Assembly (NCBI RefSeq): GCF_007644045.2
Contig: NZ_VMDW02000129.1
Location: 1 to 64,000 of the forward strand
Source of the DNA: Vogesella urethralis
Lineage (GTDB): Bacteria; Pseudomonadota; Gammaproteobacteria; Burkholderiales; Chromobacteriaceae
Direction of reading: 5' to 3'
Length of the DNA: 64,000 nt
Shown here: piece after piece, positions 1 to 7,121 of the stretch
How the letters are laid out: the number at the start of each line of letters is the position of its first letter
Numbering within the stretch: position 1 is the stretch's first letter
Notes under the pieces: model-generated
Told to the model about the DNA's origin: nothing
Database searches by the model: none
Seen by the model: the letters and a program-made list of their open reading frames with translations, nothing else
Translations under genes and position numbers: made by a program

Positions 1-86
1 TTCTTCATGTCCAACTCCTTGTCATGGTGGATTGGACGCTAAAGTCACGCGCTACTCAAGATGGGGTGGACGTCGATCGCACCTTA

Positions 87-115
87 TTTTCAAGCGTGAA
101 GCCTGCTGATATAAT
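87..115 (+). promoter_or_regulatory. Putative sigma-70 promoter of the tRNA-Thr gene
   Basis: A perfect -10 hexamer TATAAT (110-115) is preceded by TTTTCA (87-92) with a 17-bp spacer. It lies 15 bp before the tRNA gene, so transcription would start just ahead of the tRNA 5' end. Confidence 0.6.
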
Positions 116-130
116 GTGTTTTAACGGTTG

Positions 131-206
131 GCCGGTATAGCTCAGTTGGTAGAGCAGCGCATTCGTAATGCGAAGGTCGGGGGTTCGACTCCTCTTACCG
201 GCACCA
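131..206 (+). tRNA. tRNA-Thr, anticodon CGT
   Basis: The 76-nt sequence folds as a standard cloverleaf: acceptor GCCGGTA pairs with TACCGGC, the T-loop is GGTTCGA, the anticodon loop is TTCGTAA (anticodon CGT) and the 3' end is an encoded ACCA. It closely resembles E. coli thrW, a well-known phage integration target. The gene is intact; the prophage repeats only its 3' part at the far end. The 27-43 anticodon-stem pair is a G-A mismatch, as in the E. coli homologue. Confidence 0.95.
161..205. repeat. attL core: 45-bp repeat inside tRNA-Thr
   Basis: These 45 bp, from the anticodon loop to the discriminator end of the tRNA, are repeated exactly at 40634-40678. The flanking bases differ on both sides (CGC before here, CGA there; A after here, G there). 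This is the typical footprint of a tyrosine-integrase phage that restores the tRNA 3' half on insertion. Confidence 0.93.
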
Positions 207-220
207 TTAAAATCAATGGG

Positions 221-1384
221 TTAGGCGATTCTCTCGCTTAGCCCATTTTGTTTTTGTGCCGTATTTGTGCCATTGCCTCCTAATATGGCGTCGATTTGTC
301 GCGCATGCTCTGTTAAATGTGACGGCGCTAAATGCGCATAGCGGCGAACCATGTCGATCGACTCCCAGCCGCCCATTTCCTGCAGCACAGATAAAGGCAC
401 GCCGGCTTGTACTAGCCAGCTTGCCCAGGTGTGCCGCAGGTCGTGAAAGCGAAAGTTTTCGATGCCTGCCCGCTTGAGCGATGCGCGCCATGCGGTGTTG
501 CCATCGATGCGCATCTTTCGCACCGCTGCCGTCTTTGTGCCGTCTGGTCGGACGGCTTCTTCTGTATGAACGAATACCCAGCGGCTGTGTTTGCCGAGCT
601 GGCCACGCAGCACGCTGCAGGCCGTGTCGTTTAGTGCTACGCCGATGGCTTTCCCTGCCTTGGCATCTTCTGGATGTATCCACGCTACTTTGCGCTGCAT
701 GTCGATCTGGCTCCATTCCAGATTGACGATGTTGGCGCGGCGCAGGCCGGTGGCTAGCGCAAAGACGACGACGGGGCGCATGTGCTCGCTTTGTGCGTCG
801 ATCAGTCGCTGTGCCTCTTCGCGTGTCAGCCACCGGATGCGCTTGTTGGCGACCGGTGGGCATTTCACGGTAGGTGCCTTTTCGAGCCACTTCCATTCGG
901 TTGCAGCTCGGTTGAGTAGGGCGCGGATAAATGCCAGGTGCGATGCTTTGGTGGCAGTGGCCACCGGTTTGGGCTGGTAGGGCGGCACAGGCAGCCGCTG
1001 TCGCTGCAGGCTGTCCCGCTTTGCCTCCCAGTTCATCCGGTGGCGGCGGTCGGTCATGGCCGCAATGGCTTGATTTATCGCTCGCTCGTTGATGTCTGCC
1101 AGCGGGCGGCCGGCGAAGTGTTCCAGGAAGTAGCCTATTTTCGACTTGTCATCGTCCAGGCACTTCTTGTGCTGCTTCTCTTCCAGCCACCGCAGGCATG
1201 CTTCGTCAAAGGTCTTAACCGGCACTTCGCCGAGCTTGGCTGTGCGCCAAGCCTCGGCTTTCATGCGGTCGTGCAGTTCTAATGCCTGTTTTTTGTCCTT
1301 TGTGCCAAGAGACGATCTAACTCGCTGCCCGTCCGGCGTAGTGAAATCACAGTACCAGGTGCCGTTCCTGAGCTTGATGGCCAT
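221..1384 (-). CDS. int: Tyrosine-family site-specific integrase
   Basis: The 387-aa protein catalyses phage integration and excision at tRNA-Thr. An N-terminal arm-binding region and a SAM-like core-binding region (about 60-165) precede the catalytic domain. Visible catalytic residues are Arg215 (in GLRR), His314 and Arg317 (in [10 protein letters not shown]), Trp340 (in GGW) and the nucleophile Tyr349 (in RRYAHL). The stop codon is only 15 bp from the attL core, the usual place. The start (MAIKLRNG) lies inside the end of the upstream excisionase-like gene, so the two are translationally linked. TTTGTGCC repeats recur within the gene. Confidence 0.96.
   Translation of the reverse strand: MAIKLRNGTWYCDFTTPDGQRVRSSLGTKDKKQALELHDRMKAEAWRTAKLGEVPVKTFDEACLRWLEEKQHKKCLDDDKSKIGYFLEHFAGRPLADINERAINQAIAAMTDRRHRMNWEAKRDSLQRQRLPVPPYQPKPVATATKASHLAFIRALLNRAATEWKWLEKAPTVKCPPVANKRIRWLTREEAQRLIDAQSEHMRPVVVFALATGLRRANIVNLEWSQIDMQRKVAWIHPEDAKAGKAIGVALNDTACSVLRGQLGKHSRWVFVHTEEAVRPDGTKTAAVRKMRIDGNTAWRASLKRAGIENFRFHDLRHTWASWLVQAGVPLSVLQEMGGWESIDMVRRYAHLAPSHLTEHARQIDAILGGNGTNTAQKQNGLSERIA
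253..271 (+). promoter_or_regulatory. Putative integrase arm-type sites, left end
   Basis: TTTGTGCC occurs at 253-260 and 264-271, an 11-bp period. The matching TTGTGCC repeats at the other phage end (40532-40560) have the same 11-bp period. The left sites overlap the last codons of integrase. Their function is inferred from their position on both sides of the att cores. Confidence 0.5.
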
Positions 1385-1608
1385 GTGCCTTTCTCCTTGT
1401 TTGTGCCTTCAAGCGCATCCACCGCGCCAGTATCTTGCTGCTGGCGGATGGATGCAATGCAGTCTGATTTCAGAATGAGAAGTTTGCCGCCCCGGCTGGC
1501 GGTTTTGATGGCCTTCAGCCGGCCGCCTGCGATCCAATCGCGTAGTGTGCGCTGGCCCAGTCGCATGAAGGCTGCGGCTTCTTTCAGGGTGAGGACGCAA
1601 TCATCCAT
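1279..1608 (-). CDS. Excisionase-like helix-turn-helix protein
   Basis: About 109 aa. Residues 1-55 look like a MerR/AlpA-type winged helix (HTH_17 type), with the pattern [20 protein letters not shown] followed by a basic wing. Such proteins next to a tyrosine integrase usually act as excisionase or control integrase expression; that role is inferred from position. I chose the ATG at 1608 because GGAG sits 7 nt upstream; an in-frame ATG at 1620 is possible. The last third overlaps the 5' end of the integrase gene in another frame and is low-complexity Ser/Thr/Arg. Confidence 0.75.
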   Translation of the reverse strand: MDDCVLTLKEAAAFMRLGQRTLRDWIAGGRLKAIKTASRGGKLLILKSDCIASIRQQQDTGAVDALEGTNKEKGTWPSSSGTAPGTVISLRRTGSELDRLLAQRTKNRH

Positions 1609-1924
1609 GGTCGGCTCCATGAGAAAGGCCAGCGCTGGGCTGGCCTTGGGGTGTTGGTGGGTGCGCTGGGCATGGCCAGCGTAAGCTGTCGTCGCCGCTT
1701 GAGCAGGTGCAGGTGGGTGGTGTTGGGGTTGGCGGCGCTTTCTCGGGTGTGATGATCCAGCCGCCGTCGATGAGGCGTATGTAGCCCGGTTCGCAATTGG
1801 GTGTATCTGGGCAGCCGCCGCAGGCGAGTAGGTTGCTCAATTGGCAGCCGCAGATATTGTCGAGATAGAGACCGTCAAAGCCGTGCTGCTGTAGGTAGTG
1901 CAGTGTGATTGTTCTGACGTCCAT
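1601..1924 (-). CDS. Small phage protein with Cys-rich N-terminal motif
   Basis: About 107 aa. The N-terminus has the pattern YLQQHGFDGLYLDNICGC followed by CGGC and CEPGY, a Cys-rich arrangement seen in small early proteins of many betaproteobacterial phages; its function is unknown. The C-terminal half is Pro/Thr-rich and probably disordered. A strong ribosome-binding site (AAGGAGGT) lies upstream of the ATG at 1924, which decides this start over longer options. The ATG overlaps the stop of the upstream gene as TGATG. Confidence 0.7.
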   Translation of the reverse strand: MDVRTITLHYLQQHGFDGLYLDNICGCQLSNLLACGGCPDTPNCEPGYIRLIDGGWIITPEKAPPTPTPPTCTCSSGDDSLRWPCPAHPPTPQGQPSAGLSHGADHG

Positions 1925-2187
1925 CACGTACCTCCTTCCTTTTTGATGGTGACGGCCAAGTCGTCGAGGCTGCCGCCGTTGGCCAGCCATTGCTTTACCC
2001 ACATGGGCTTCTGGCCGTTGCCTGACCATTTCATGAGTTCGCCGCCTGATTCCATGATGTAGAACGTGACGCTGCTTCGGGCAATGCAGTAGTTGGCCAG
2101 GATGCGGCGGCGACTGGCGGGGGTGATCAGGTGGGCGGCGGCGCGGCCTGTGATGGGGTGGTCTAGGGTGAGGGCGAGCTGTGTCAT
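1924..2187 (-). CDS. Small protein with H-NS-type C-terminal DNA-binding motif
   Basis: About 87 aa. The C-terminal half contains KWSGNGQKPMWV followed by GGSLDDL. This matches the signature of the H-NS family DNA-binding domain (W-S/T-G-x-G-x-x-P-x-W, then G-x-S-L-D-D). The N-terminal half is not the coiled-coil oligomerisation domain of H-NS. It could bind AT-rich DNA or interfere with host H-NS-like proteins; this is inference. Start MTQLALTL was chosen at the ATG just after the overlap with the upstream gene (ATGA-type coupling at 2184-2187). Confidence 0.65.
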   Translation of the reverse strand: MTQLALTLDHPITGRAAAHLITPASRRRILANYCIARSSVTFYIMESGGELMKWSGNGQKPMWVKQWLANGGSLDDLAVTIKKEGGT

Positions 2188-2798
2188 GGGGTGGCCTCTA
2201 CGCGCTTGAACTCCACCACCCATACCCAGGGGTTGGCGTTCCAGCCGTGCTCGCCCCAGCCATGCCTCACCGTCCATAGCATCGAATACAACTCTTCGGG
2301 GGCGTACCAGTGCGCGTCTGCGTCAAGCAAGTCCTCGCAGTGCTTCACGCCTTCGGCTAGTGCGTCCGCGCTGTCGATATCCTGCAGGCGCTCGATACGC
2401 ACGTCGGTAATCTCCAGCAGGATGCGGCTGGCCCAGCGGGGCATTAGCATGGTGTTTTGATGCGTGCAGGCTGGATTGCTCCGGCCGTCGGCAGCGTGTA
2501 GTGCAAGGCTATGGGCGAAGAGGCAGCAGCTCGGCGCATTAAAAATGCTGGGCAAGCGCCATGCTTCACGCGCCCATAGCCGGTCGCCGGGCTGGCCGTA
2601 GGGGCATTCGGCCAATATTTCCGGCAGGGCATTCGGATAAACAAAGCTGTGAGTGCCGCGCAGGCTCTTCACGCCAAGCCACGGGAAGTGCGCAGATGGC
2701 GTCGGCGGGTTTTTCATAACGCGCCGCATCTGCGTTTTCTGGCCGGCCAGAATGGCGCGGATCATCGCGCCGCTGAATAGAATTGGGCGTTCTTTCAT
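2184..2798 (-). CDS. Phage protein resembling ASCH/PUA-fold family
   Basis: About 204 aa. The N-terminus (ILFSGAMIRAILAGQKTQMR), the central GDRLWAREAW and the later MPRWASRILLEITDVRIERL are hallmarks of a common phage early protein family with a predicted ASCH/PUA-like fold that may bind RNA or modified nucleotides. I know no assigned function. Start at the ATG at 2798 is preceded by GGAGG, and the ATGA overlaps the methyltransferase stop. The longer N-terminal extension in this frame is out-of-frame coding for the methyltransferase. Confidence 0.75.
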   Translation of the reverse strand: MKERPILFSGAMIRAILAGQKTQMRRVMKNPPTPSAHFPWLGVKSLRGTHSFVYPNALPEILAECPYGQPGDRLWAREAWRLPSIFNAPSCCLFAHSLALHAADGRSNPACTHQNTMLMPRWASRILLEITDVRIERLQDIDSADALAEGVKHCEDLLDADAHWYAPEELYSMLWTVRHGWGEHGWNANPWVWVVEFKRVEATP

Positions 2799-3715
2799 GC
2801 TGCCTCCTGGATTGCGGTGAGGATGTCGCGCATCACGGGTGGGCAAACTGCATTGCCCAGCATGTGCACGGCTAGCCGGTGTTGTTCCGGCAGGATGTAG
2901 TCGGGGCGAAAGCCCATGGCGGCGCGGCATTCCTGTGCGGTCAGCATTCGCATGCGGTCGCCGTCGATCACTGCCCAGCGGTCGCGGGTGGTGATCGTGC
3001 CGATGGGGCGGGCCAGGCTGCGGCCTGTCTCGCCTGAGCCGGTGCCGTAGTACGGTGCCAAGAAGCGGTCCCCAAAGCGGGCGCGGCCGGCGGCAATGCG
3101 TTTCAGCGTGGCATCACTCCGCCCCGGCTTGGCAATCGGGCTCCACTTGCCGCTGGTGAAGTCGATGAAGCTGTCGGCGCCTGCGTGCTCGCGCTTGGGC
3201 AGCTGTAGCTCGATGGGGTGCTTGCTGCGAGTCATCACCAGATAGAGGCGCTCGCGGTTCTGTGGCACGCCATGGTCTGCCGCGTCTAGCACATAAGGCT
3301 GGATGGCATAGCCAAGCGCGTGCATTGCCTGGCGCCATGCCGGGTAAAGCAGCCAGCGGGTGAAGGCTGGCACGTTCTCTACCACGATCACGTCCTGCAG
3401 GTGGTATTCCGCAATGGCCACCACTGACCAAGCTGTGGCGCGGCTGCTGTCGTGTTGCGGGTTGCCATTGGCTTTGCCGCGTGCCGGGCTGTGCCCTTGG
3501 CAGCATGGGCTGGCGGTGAATACGTCGTGACGCGGAATGGATGCCGGGTCTACCTGGTGCATGTCCTGGCAGACGTGCTGCGCTGTGGGGTGGTTGCGTG
3601 CGTGCAGCTCGACGGCGGCTGGCCAGTGGTTGCCAGTCCAGACGACATCTGCCCCTGCCATGCGTGCGCCCTCGCTTGAACCGCCCAGGCCTGCGAAACC
3701 ATCGGCTACCCTCAT
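2795..3715 (-). CDS. C5-cytosine DNA methyltransferase (orphan)
   Basis: 306 aa. It transfers a methyl group from SAM to cytosine C5 in DNA. Motif I is FAGLGG near residue 8. Motif IV is SPCCQGHS, where the usual PPCQ is PCCQ and the second Cys is the presumed nucleophile. Motif VI is VVENVPAF and motif VIII is QNRERLYLV. No restriction endonuclease is adjacent, so it is an orphan, probably protecting phage DNA from host restriction or altering expression. It overlaps neighbours on both sides by 4 nt (ATGA), within the leftward early operon. Confidence 0.92.
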   Translation of the reverse strand: MRVADGFAGLGGSSEGARMAGADVVWTGNHWPAAVELHARNHPTAQHVCQDMHQVDPASIPRHDVFTASPCCQGHSPARGKANGNPQHDSSRATAWSVVAIAEYHLQDVIVVENVPAFTRWLLYPAWRQAMHALGYAIQPYVLDAADHGVPQNRERLYLVMTRSKHPIELQLPKREHAGADSFIDFTSGKWSPIAKPGRSDATLKRIAAGRARFGDRFLAPYYGTGSGETGRSLARPIGTITTRDRWAVIDGDRMRMLTAQECRAAMGFRPDYILPEQHRLAVHMLGNAVCPPVMRDILTAIQEAA

Positions 3716-4404
3716 TTTGCCTCCAGTACAAGTTGTTGGCTGCCTTGGCCGTTGATGCCGTGGTGCAGGCTGGCGTCTGCGCCGGTTGCTTTGCCTGCGT
3801 GGAATGCGAGGGCATCGCCTGTTGTTGCTTTCCGGCCTTTCATGCGATCTGATGCGCCCAGTTGGCCAATGTCGCGGTGCTTTATTTCCATGTATTGCTT
3901 GATGACTTCTGCGTCACGCTCGCCCGCGTGCTGGGTGATCTGTTTCGATACGGCGCTGAGCCAGCCTTGGCAAAAGATGTCAGCACGGCGGGTTTTAGTC
4001 TGGCTTCTGAGGTAGGTGCATTGGGTTTCGATGAAGGTCTTGCGGGCGCGCTTGATCTGCCGGTAAAGCTGGGCAAATGCGTGACTGGCGATGTCGGGAT
4101 TGGCGTCTCGGCCAATGAATACCCAGTGGGCAGTGTTCCATTGGCGGGCGTGGATGGCTTTGCAGCCGAATGCGTCGGCAATAAGGCCGCACAGCAATTG
4201 CTCCCACTTGGCCGGTCTGGTGAGTGCGCCGGCCTTGGTGTTGCTCTCGCGGATGTCGCTGATGGCGATATCGGCCTGGCTGAGACCATGCTTTGCCATC
4301 AGTGCCTGTGCTTGGCGGATGGCTGCTGCTGCTTCGTGTTCGTTGCTGCTCTCTGCGAGGCGCAGGCATTTCTTGATTTTGCGGAGGATGCTTTCGTCTT
4401 GCAT
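3712..4404 (-). CDS. DUF2786 domain phage protein
   Basis: 230 aa. The N-terminal segment KIKKCLRLAESSNEHEAAAA followed by RQAQALMAKHGLS is the diagnostic DUF2786 motif. The rest (WEQLLCGLIADAFGCKAI, FIGRDANPDIASHAF, and a C-terminal Gly/Lys-rich tail) matches the long phage and plasmid versions of this family. The biochemical role is unknown; such genes sit in early operons close to SSB or recombination genes, as here. The gene is 4-nt coupled to the downstream methyltransferase. Confidence 0.85.
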   Translation of the reverse strand: MQDESILRKIKKCLRLAESSNEHEAAAAIRQAQALMAKHGLSQADIAISDIRESNTKAGALTRPAKWEQLLCGLIADAFGCKAIHARQWNTAHWVFIGRDANPDIASHAFAQLYRQIKRARKTFIETQCTYLRSQTKTRRADIFCQGWLSAVSKQITQHAGERDAEVIKQYMEIKHRDIGQLGASDRMKGRKATTGDALAFHAGKATGADASLHHGINGQGSQQLVLEAK

Positions 4405-4422
4405 GTCGTTCTCCAGAATTGA

Positions 4423-4647
4423 TCAGGCCACCGCATGGGTGGCCTGTTGGTGCTGGGTGGGCAGCTGGGCTTTGCGCCGTAGATCGGCCTGCAGGTTGCG
4501 TATGCCGCGCCAGCTGTCGGATGGGGTGCTGCAGATCCTGACGCGCTGCCCGTTGGGCAGTAGCAGCGTGTGGTGCTTGCCGCTGGGCAGTAAGGTTGCG
4601 CCGGCGGCAAGGTAGGGCTGCAGGGCTTTGCGGATGTCTTTGTTCAT
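4423..4647 (-). CDS. Small protein, HicA-like fold suspected
   Basis: 74 aa. The pattern LLPSGKHHTLLLPNGQRVRI followed by STPSDSWRGIRNLQADLRRK resembles small phage proteins with an HicA or dsRBD-like alpha-beta fold. No HicB partner is adjacent, so a toxin role is not supported. Gene overlaps the upstream Cys-motif gene by 4 nt. Confidence 0.6.
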   Translation of the reverse strand: MNKDIRKALQPYLAAGATLLPSGKHHTLLLPNGQRVRICSTPSDSWRGIRNLQADLRRKAQLPTQHQQATHAVA

Positions 4648-5069
4648 ACGGCGTTCATCATGTTGAACGTGCTGCTGTGCTGCTGCGGCAGGTGGCTGCG
4701 GCTAAAGCTGCGGCCGGTGGTGTGGCGGATGCTGATGATGCGGCCAGTGAGCTGCTGCAGGCTGGCGGGTACGCAGGCGCGGTTTTCGCTGATGCAGGCT
4801 GCGATCTTGGTGCTGTGTGCCTCTTCTTCCTGCTGCTCTTCCCGCGCTAGGCGGGTGGCGGATGGGAAGGGTGGCCGCTGGTATTTGTAGCAGCCGCAGC
4901 TTGGCGTGCCGCCGCTGGCGGCGGTGCGGATGGCGGTGTTTATGATTCTTTCCACCAACTTGCCGCAGTCGCACTGGAACAGCCAGACGGGTTTGCCGTG
5001 ACTGCTCTTGCCTATGTGACGCAGTGGCGTGAGCCGGCCCAGCTTTTCATTTTTAGAACGGAATGTCAT
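4644..5069 (-). CDS. Phage protein with Cys4 zinc-binding motif
   Basis: About 141 aa. An N-terminal domain contains FQCDCGKLVE followed some 25 residues later by SCGCYK, a C-x-C...C-x-C zinc-binding arrangement common in phage proteins related to AP2/HNH-associated folds. The remainder is Gln/Glu/Ser-rich with no domain I recognise. Start MTFRSKNEK at 5069 lies 17 nt inside the end of ssb; longer in-frame options would run through the ssb coding sequence. Confidence 0.65.
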   Translation of the reverse strand: MTFRSKNEKLGRLTPLRHIGKSSHGKPVWLFQCDCGKLVERIINTAIRTAASGGTPSCGCYKYQRPPFPSATRLAREEQQEEEAHSTKIAACISENRACVPASLQQLTGRIISIRHTTGRSFSRSHLPQQHSSTFNMMNAV

Positions 5070-5460
5070 CGTCCATGTCCTCTTGCATGCGGGGTTTGGG
5101 GTCGGCGCCACCGCGTTGGCCGGGCTGGTGGTCGGCTGGCGGCTGGTTGCTATCGCGGCTGCCCTGCAGGGTGAGTGCGTTGGCGCGCACATCGGGCGCT
5201 AGGCGCTTGATGCCTTCCTTGTCTTGCCATTCGCGCAGCGTCAGCTGGCCGTAAACGGTGACAGGGCTGCCGCGCTTCAGGTAGTTCTTCAGGCTTTCGG
5301 CCTGCTTGCCCCAGATCGTGCAGTTAAACCAGTTGGTGGTTTTGCGCTCGCCAAAGCCGATGTCGCTGGCGACGCGAAAACTCAGGACCGGCTCGCCGCC
5401 GGGGGTGTAGCGCAGGTCGGGGTCGGCGGCCAGGCGGCCGTCAAAGCTGATGCTGTTCAT
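5053..5460 (-). CDS. ssb: Single-stranded DNA-binding protein
   Basis: 135 aa, phage-type SSB. The OB fold covers residues 1-100 (start MNSISFDGRLAADPDLRYTP, then VLSFRVASD, NWFNCTIWGKQAESL and GSPVTVYGQL). A short Gln/Pro/Gly-rich linker leads to the acidic tip MDDDIPF, which recruits partner enzymes in known SSBs. Its place in the early operon suggests a role in phage DNA replication and recombination. It is 4-nt coupled to the upstream gene. Confidence 0.95.
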   Translation of the reverse strand: MNSISFDGRLAADPDLRYTPGGEPVLSFRVASDIGFGERKTTNWFNCTIWGKQAESLKNYLKRGSPVTVYGQLTLREWQDKEGIKRLAPDVRANALTLQGSRDSNQPPADHQPGQRGGADPKPRMQEDMDDDIPF

Positions 5461-5804
5461 GGTGCTTCCATCAAGTAGAACGACAGCGCCCCATCGCGGG
5501 CGTCTGCGGGTGGGTTGATCTGCCAGCGGTGGCCGTTTAGGAAGACGCGGTGGCCGGTGGCGTGGATATCGGTGAGCAGGTTTGCCGTGACGTGCTTGGC
5601 GATCAGGCGCGGTGCAATGTCGGCTGCCATGGGCAGTTGCGGCGGGTGGGCGTCCACCTGGTGGCCTTGGGCTTGCAGCTGGGCTGCCAGATGGTCGGCG
5701 CGGTCGTAGCAGGCGCGGTGCTGTTCCAGGCGCTGGATGGTGTGGCTAAGCTGCTGCCCGAGCTGGATGATGGCGCGGGTGGCGATGGGGGTCGGTCTAT
5801 CCAT
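5457..5804 (-). CDS. Hypothetical early protein
   Basis: About 115 aa. N-terminal half (MDRPTPIATRAIIQLGQQLS and a following Gln/His/Arg-rich helix) looks like an alpha-helical, possibly coiled-coil segment. The C-terminal half (VFLNGHRWQINPPADARDG) may be a small beta hairpin. I recognise no family. The ATG at 5804 was chosen because further upstream the frame overlaps another small gene. The end is 4-nt coupled to ssb. Confidence 0.55.
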   Translation of the reverse strand: MDRPTPIATRAIIQLGQQLSHTIQRLEQHRACYDRADHLAAQLQAQGHQVDAHPPQLPMAADIAPRLIAKHVTANLLTDIHATGHRVFLNGHRWQINPPADARDGALSFYLMEAP

Positions 5805-5896
5805 TCGGCTATTCCGTACAAGGCAATGAAAAGGGCGCCGCATACGACGCCCCGTAGGATGTGGCAGATGGCGGCCAGTGCCGCGCGGTGTTTCAT
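5603..5896 (-). CDS. Possible small membrane ORF, overlapping
   Basis: The first 35 residues (MKHRAALAAICHILRGVVCG, then a hydrophobic ALFIALYGIAEW) could form one transmembrane helix. The ATG overlaps the stop of the 27-codon ORF upstream as ATGA, typical of this operon. After residue 35 the frame runs through the next gene and becomes Ser/Pro/Thr-rich, which looks like an out-of-frame reading. Either it is a real overlapping gene or only its 5' part is meaningful. Confidence 0.3.
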   Translation of the reverse strand: MKHRAALAAICHILRGVVCGALFIALYGIAEWIDRPPSPPAPSSSSGSSLATPSSAWNSTAPATTAPTIWQPSCKPKATRWTPTRRNCPWQPTLHRA

Positions 5897-5976
5897 TTGG
5901 TGATGCGGCGGCTGGCGGTGATGCAGCCCAGCAGCAGGCGGCCAACGGTGCTGGCGATGTCGAGTACGGTTTTCAT
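5893..5976 (-). CDS. 27-aa micro-ORF
   Basis: A 27-codon reading frame (MKTVLDIASTVGRLLLGCIT...) with an excellent ribosome-binding site AGGAGG just upstream. It is linked at both ends by ATGA overlaps: its ATG overlaps the stop of the upstream gene and its stop overlaps the ATG of the next. The residues suggest a short amphipathic or membrane helix. Its function is unknown; the chain of couplings is the main argument that it is translated. Confidence 0.5.
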   Translation of the reverse strand: MKTVLDIASTVGRLLLGCITASRRITK

Positions 5977-6347
5977 GCGGCTTCCTCCTGGCTGTCGGCG
6001 TCGTCGATCAGGGTGGCCCACAGCGACAGCATGTATTCGCTGCTGGCGCTGCCAAAGGCGATCATTTCGCCGCGCTGGCGGTTCAAGGGCAGGTAGTGCG
6101 GGCGCTGTTGCGCCAGCTGGTGGATTTGCAGGCAGGACAGGTTGTGGATTTCCACGTCCACGATGATGTCGCGGCCGCCGTGATGGGTGCGCGGCTGGCT
6201 GGTGATAACCACTGCGCCGTGCAGCTGGTTGTGGCCAAGCTGGTTTTGCACGTCCAGCAGGAACTCGTCTGCCGAGCGGCACAGGGCGGCAATGTCATCG
6301 CTGACGGTGGGCAGGCTGGCTGCGATCAGGTCTTTCAGTGTCGGCAT
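5973..6347 (-). CDS. Hypothetical early protein
   Basis: 124 aa, starting MPTLKDLIAASLPTVSDDIA with the ribosome-binding site AAGGAG upstream. Mixed alpha-beta composition (GAVVITSQPRTHHGGRDIIV, then VEIHNLSCLQIHQLAQQ) and an acidic C-terminus DDADSQEEAA. I recognise no family. It is part of the leftward early operon and is 4-nt coupled to the 27-aa ORF. Confidence 0.65.
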   Translation of the reverse strand: MPTLKDLIAASLPTVSDDIAALCRSADEFLLDVQNQLGHNQLHGAVVITSQPRTHHGGRDIIVDVEIHNLSCLQIHQLAQQRPHYLPLNRQRGEMIAFGSASSEYMLSLWATLIDDADSQEEAA

Positions 6348-6357
6348 GATGGGCTCC

Positions 6358-6720
6358 TTACTTCGGGCGATAGGCTTTGGTGTGGTCGCGTACGCGCCAG
6401 TCTGCTGCGTGCTGTTCCCAGACCTCGCCGATGAACGCAAAGTAGCCATAGTCATCGCGTTCGCAGGCGCGGGCGTCCATGCGCAGTACGATCATGCAAT
6501 CTTCAAACAGCGCATCGTCCAGGCTGGGCAGCGCGGTAAGGTCGAGCGGGAAGCGGCGGTCGTTGTAGAGGCCCAGCAGGAAACGGGCGCAGATGCCGGC
6601 TTGGCCGGTGTCGCGGCGGGCGGCCTGTAGCACGCGCAGCAGTGCGCGTTCGCCGTCGGCGATGATTTCGTGATGCCGCTGTCTTGCGGCTTCCATCTGC
6701 TGTGCAAAAGTCTGGCTCAT
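6358..6720 (-). CDS. DUF7673-like phage protein
   Basis: 120 aa. The segment ARFLLGLYNDRRFPLDLTAL followed by LDDALFEDCMIVLRMDARA is characteristic of a small, widespread phage and plasmid family (as I recall, the DUF7673 type). Its function is unknown. The start ATG overlaps the stop of the 54-aa gene upstream (ATGA). Confidence 0.7.
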   Translation of the reverse strand: MSQTFAQQMEAARQRHHEIIADGERALLRVLQAARRDTGQAGICARFLLGLYNDRRFPLDLTALPSLDDALFEDCMIVLRMDARACERDDYGYFAFIGEVWEQHAADWRVRDHTKAYRPK

Positions 6721-6884
6721 AGTCTGGCCTCCTGTGCCATGCGGCGGGCTTCTATCTCGCGGCGGGCGTTGGCGTTGCGGATGTCTTGCGGGGTGGCTCT
6801 GGTGGGTGGTTTGCCGGCCAGTGCGATGCTTTGCACTTCGGCGCGGGCCTGCTCGGCAGCACGGCGTGAGTAGTATTTGCTCAT
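6717..6884 (-). CDS. 54-aa basic protein
   Basis: A 54-codon frame starting MSKYYSRRAAEQARAEVQS and ending RREIEARRMAQEARL. It is Arg- and Ala-rich, probably helical. Both ends overlap neighbouring genes by ATGA, which supports translation as part of the operon. No family is recognised. Confidence 0.6.
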   Translation of the reverse strand: MSKYYSRRAAEQARAEVQSIALAGKPPTRATPQDIRNANARREIEARRMAQEARL

Positions 6885-7087
6885 GGCGTGGTGTGGTAGC
6901 TGATGGGTCGGGCGGCCAGCAGGCCGGTGCTGGTGAACATGGGCTGGTGCAGGTGCTGGATGCCCAGGGCGTGAAAGTCGCGGCTGGTATCCATGCGGCG
7001 CGGGAAAATCACCAGGTTGCCTTCGCGGGCTGCGGCTTGCATGGCGGCGCGGATGCGGATCAGGTTCTGTACGGTCAGGGTTTGCAT
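6881..7087 (-). CDS. Hypothetical early protein, 68 aa
   Basis: 68 aa, start MQTLTVQNLIRIRAAMQAAA. An N-terminal helix is followed by a short beta-like segment (GNLVIFPRRMD) and a His-rich end. No family is recognised. It lies 34 bp after the ParA-like ATPase gene and is 4-nt coupled to the next gene. Confidence 0.6.
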   Translation of the reverse strand: MQTLTVQNLIRIRAAMQAAAREGNLVIFPRRMDTSRDFHALGIQHLHQPMFTSTGLLAARPISYHTTP

Positions 7088-7121
7088 GATGGCTCCAGTG
7101 CGGCCATGCGGCCGCTGCGGG

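Noticed and set aside
2795..3715. Restriction-modification system
   Set aside because: Only the methyltransferase is present; neighbouring genes have no nuclease motifs.
4423..4647. HicAB toxin-antitoxin system
   Set aside because: No HicB partner is next to the HicA-like protein, so a toxin call is not supported.
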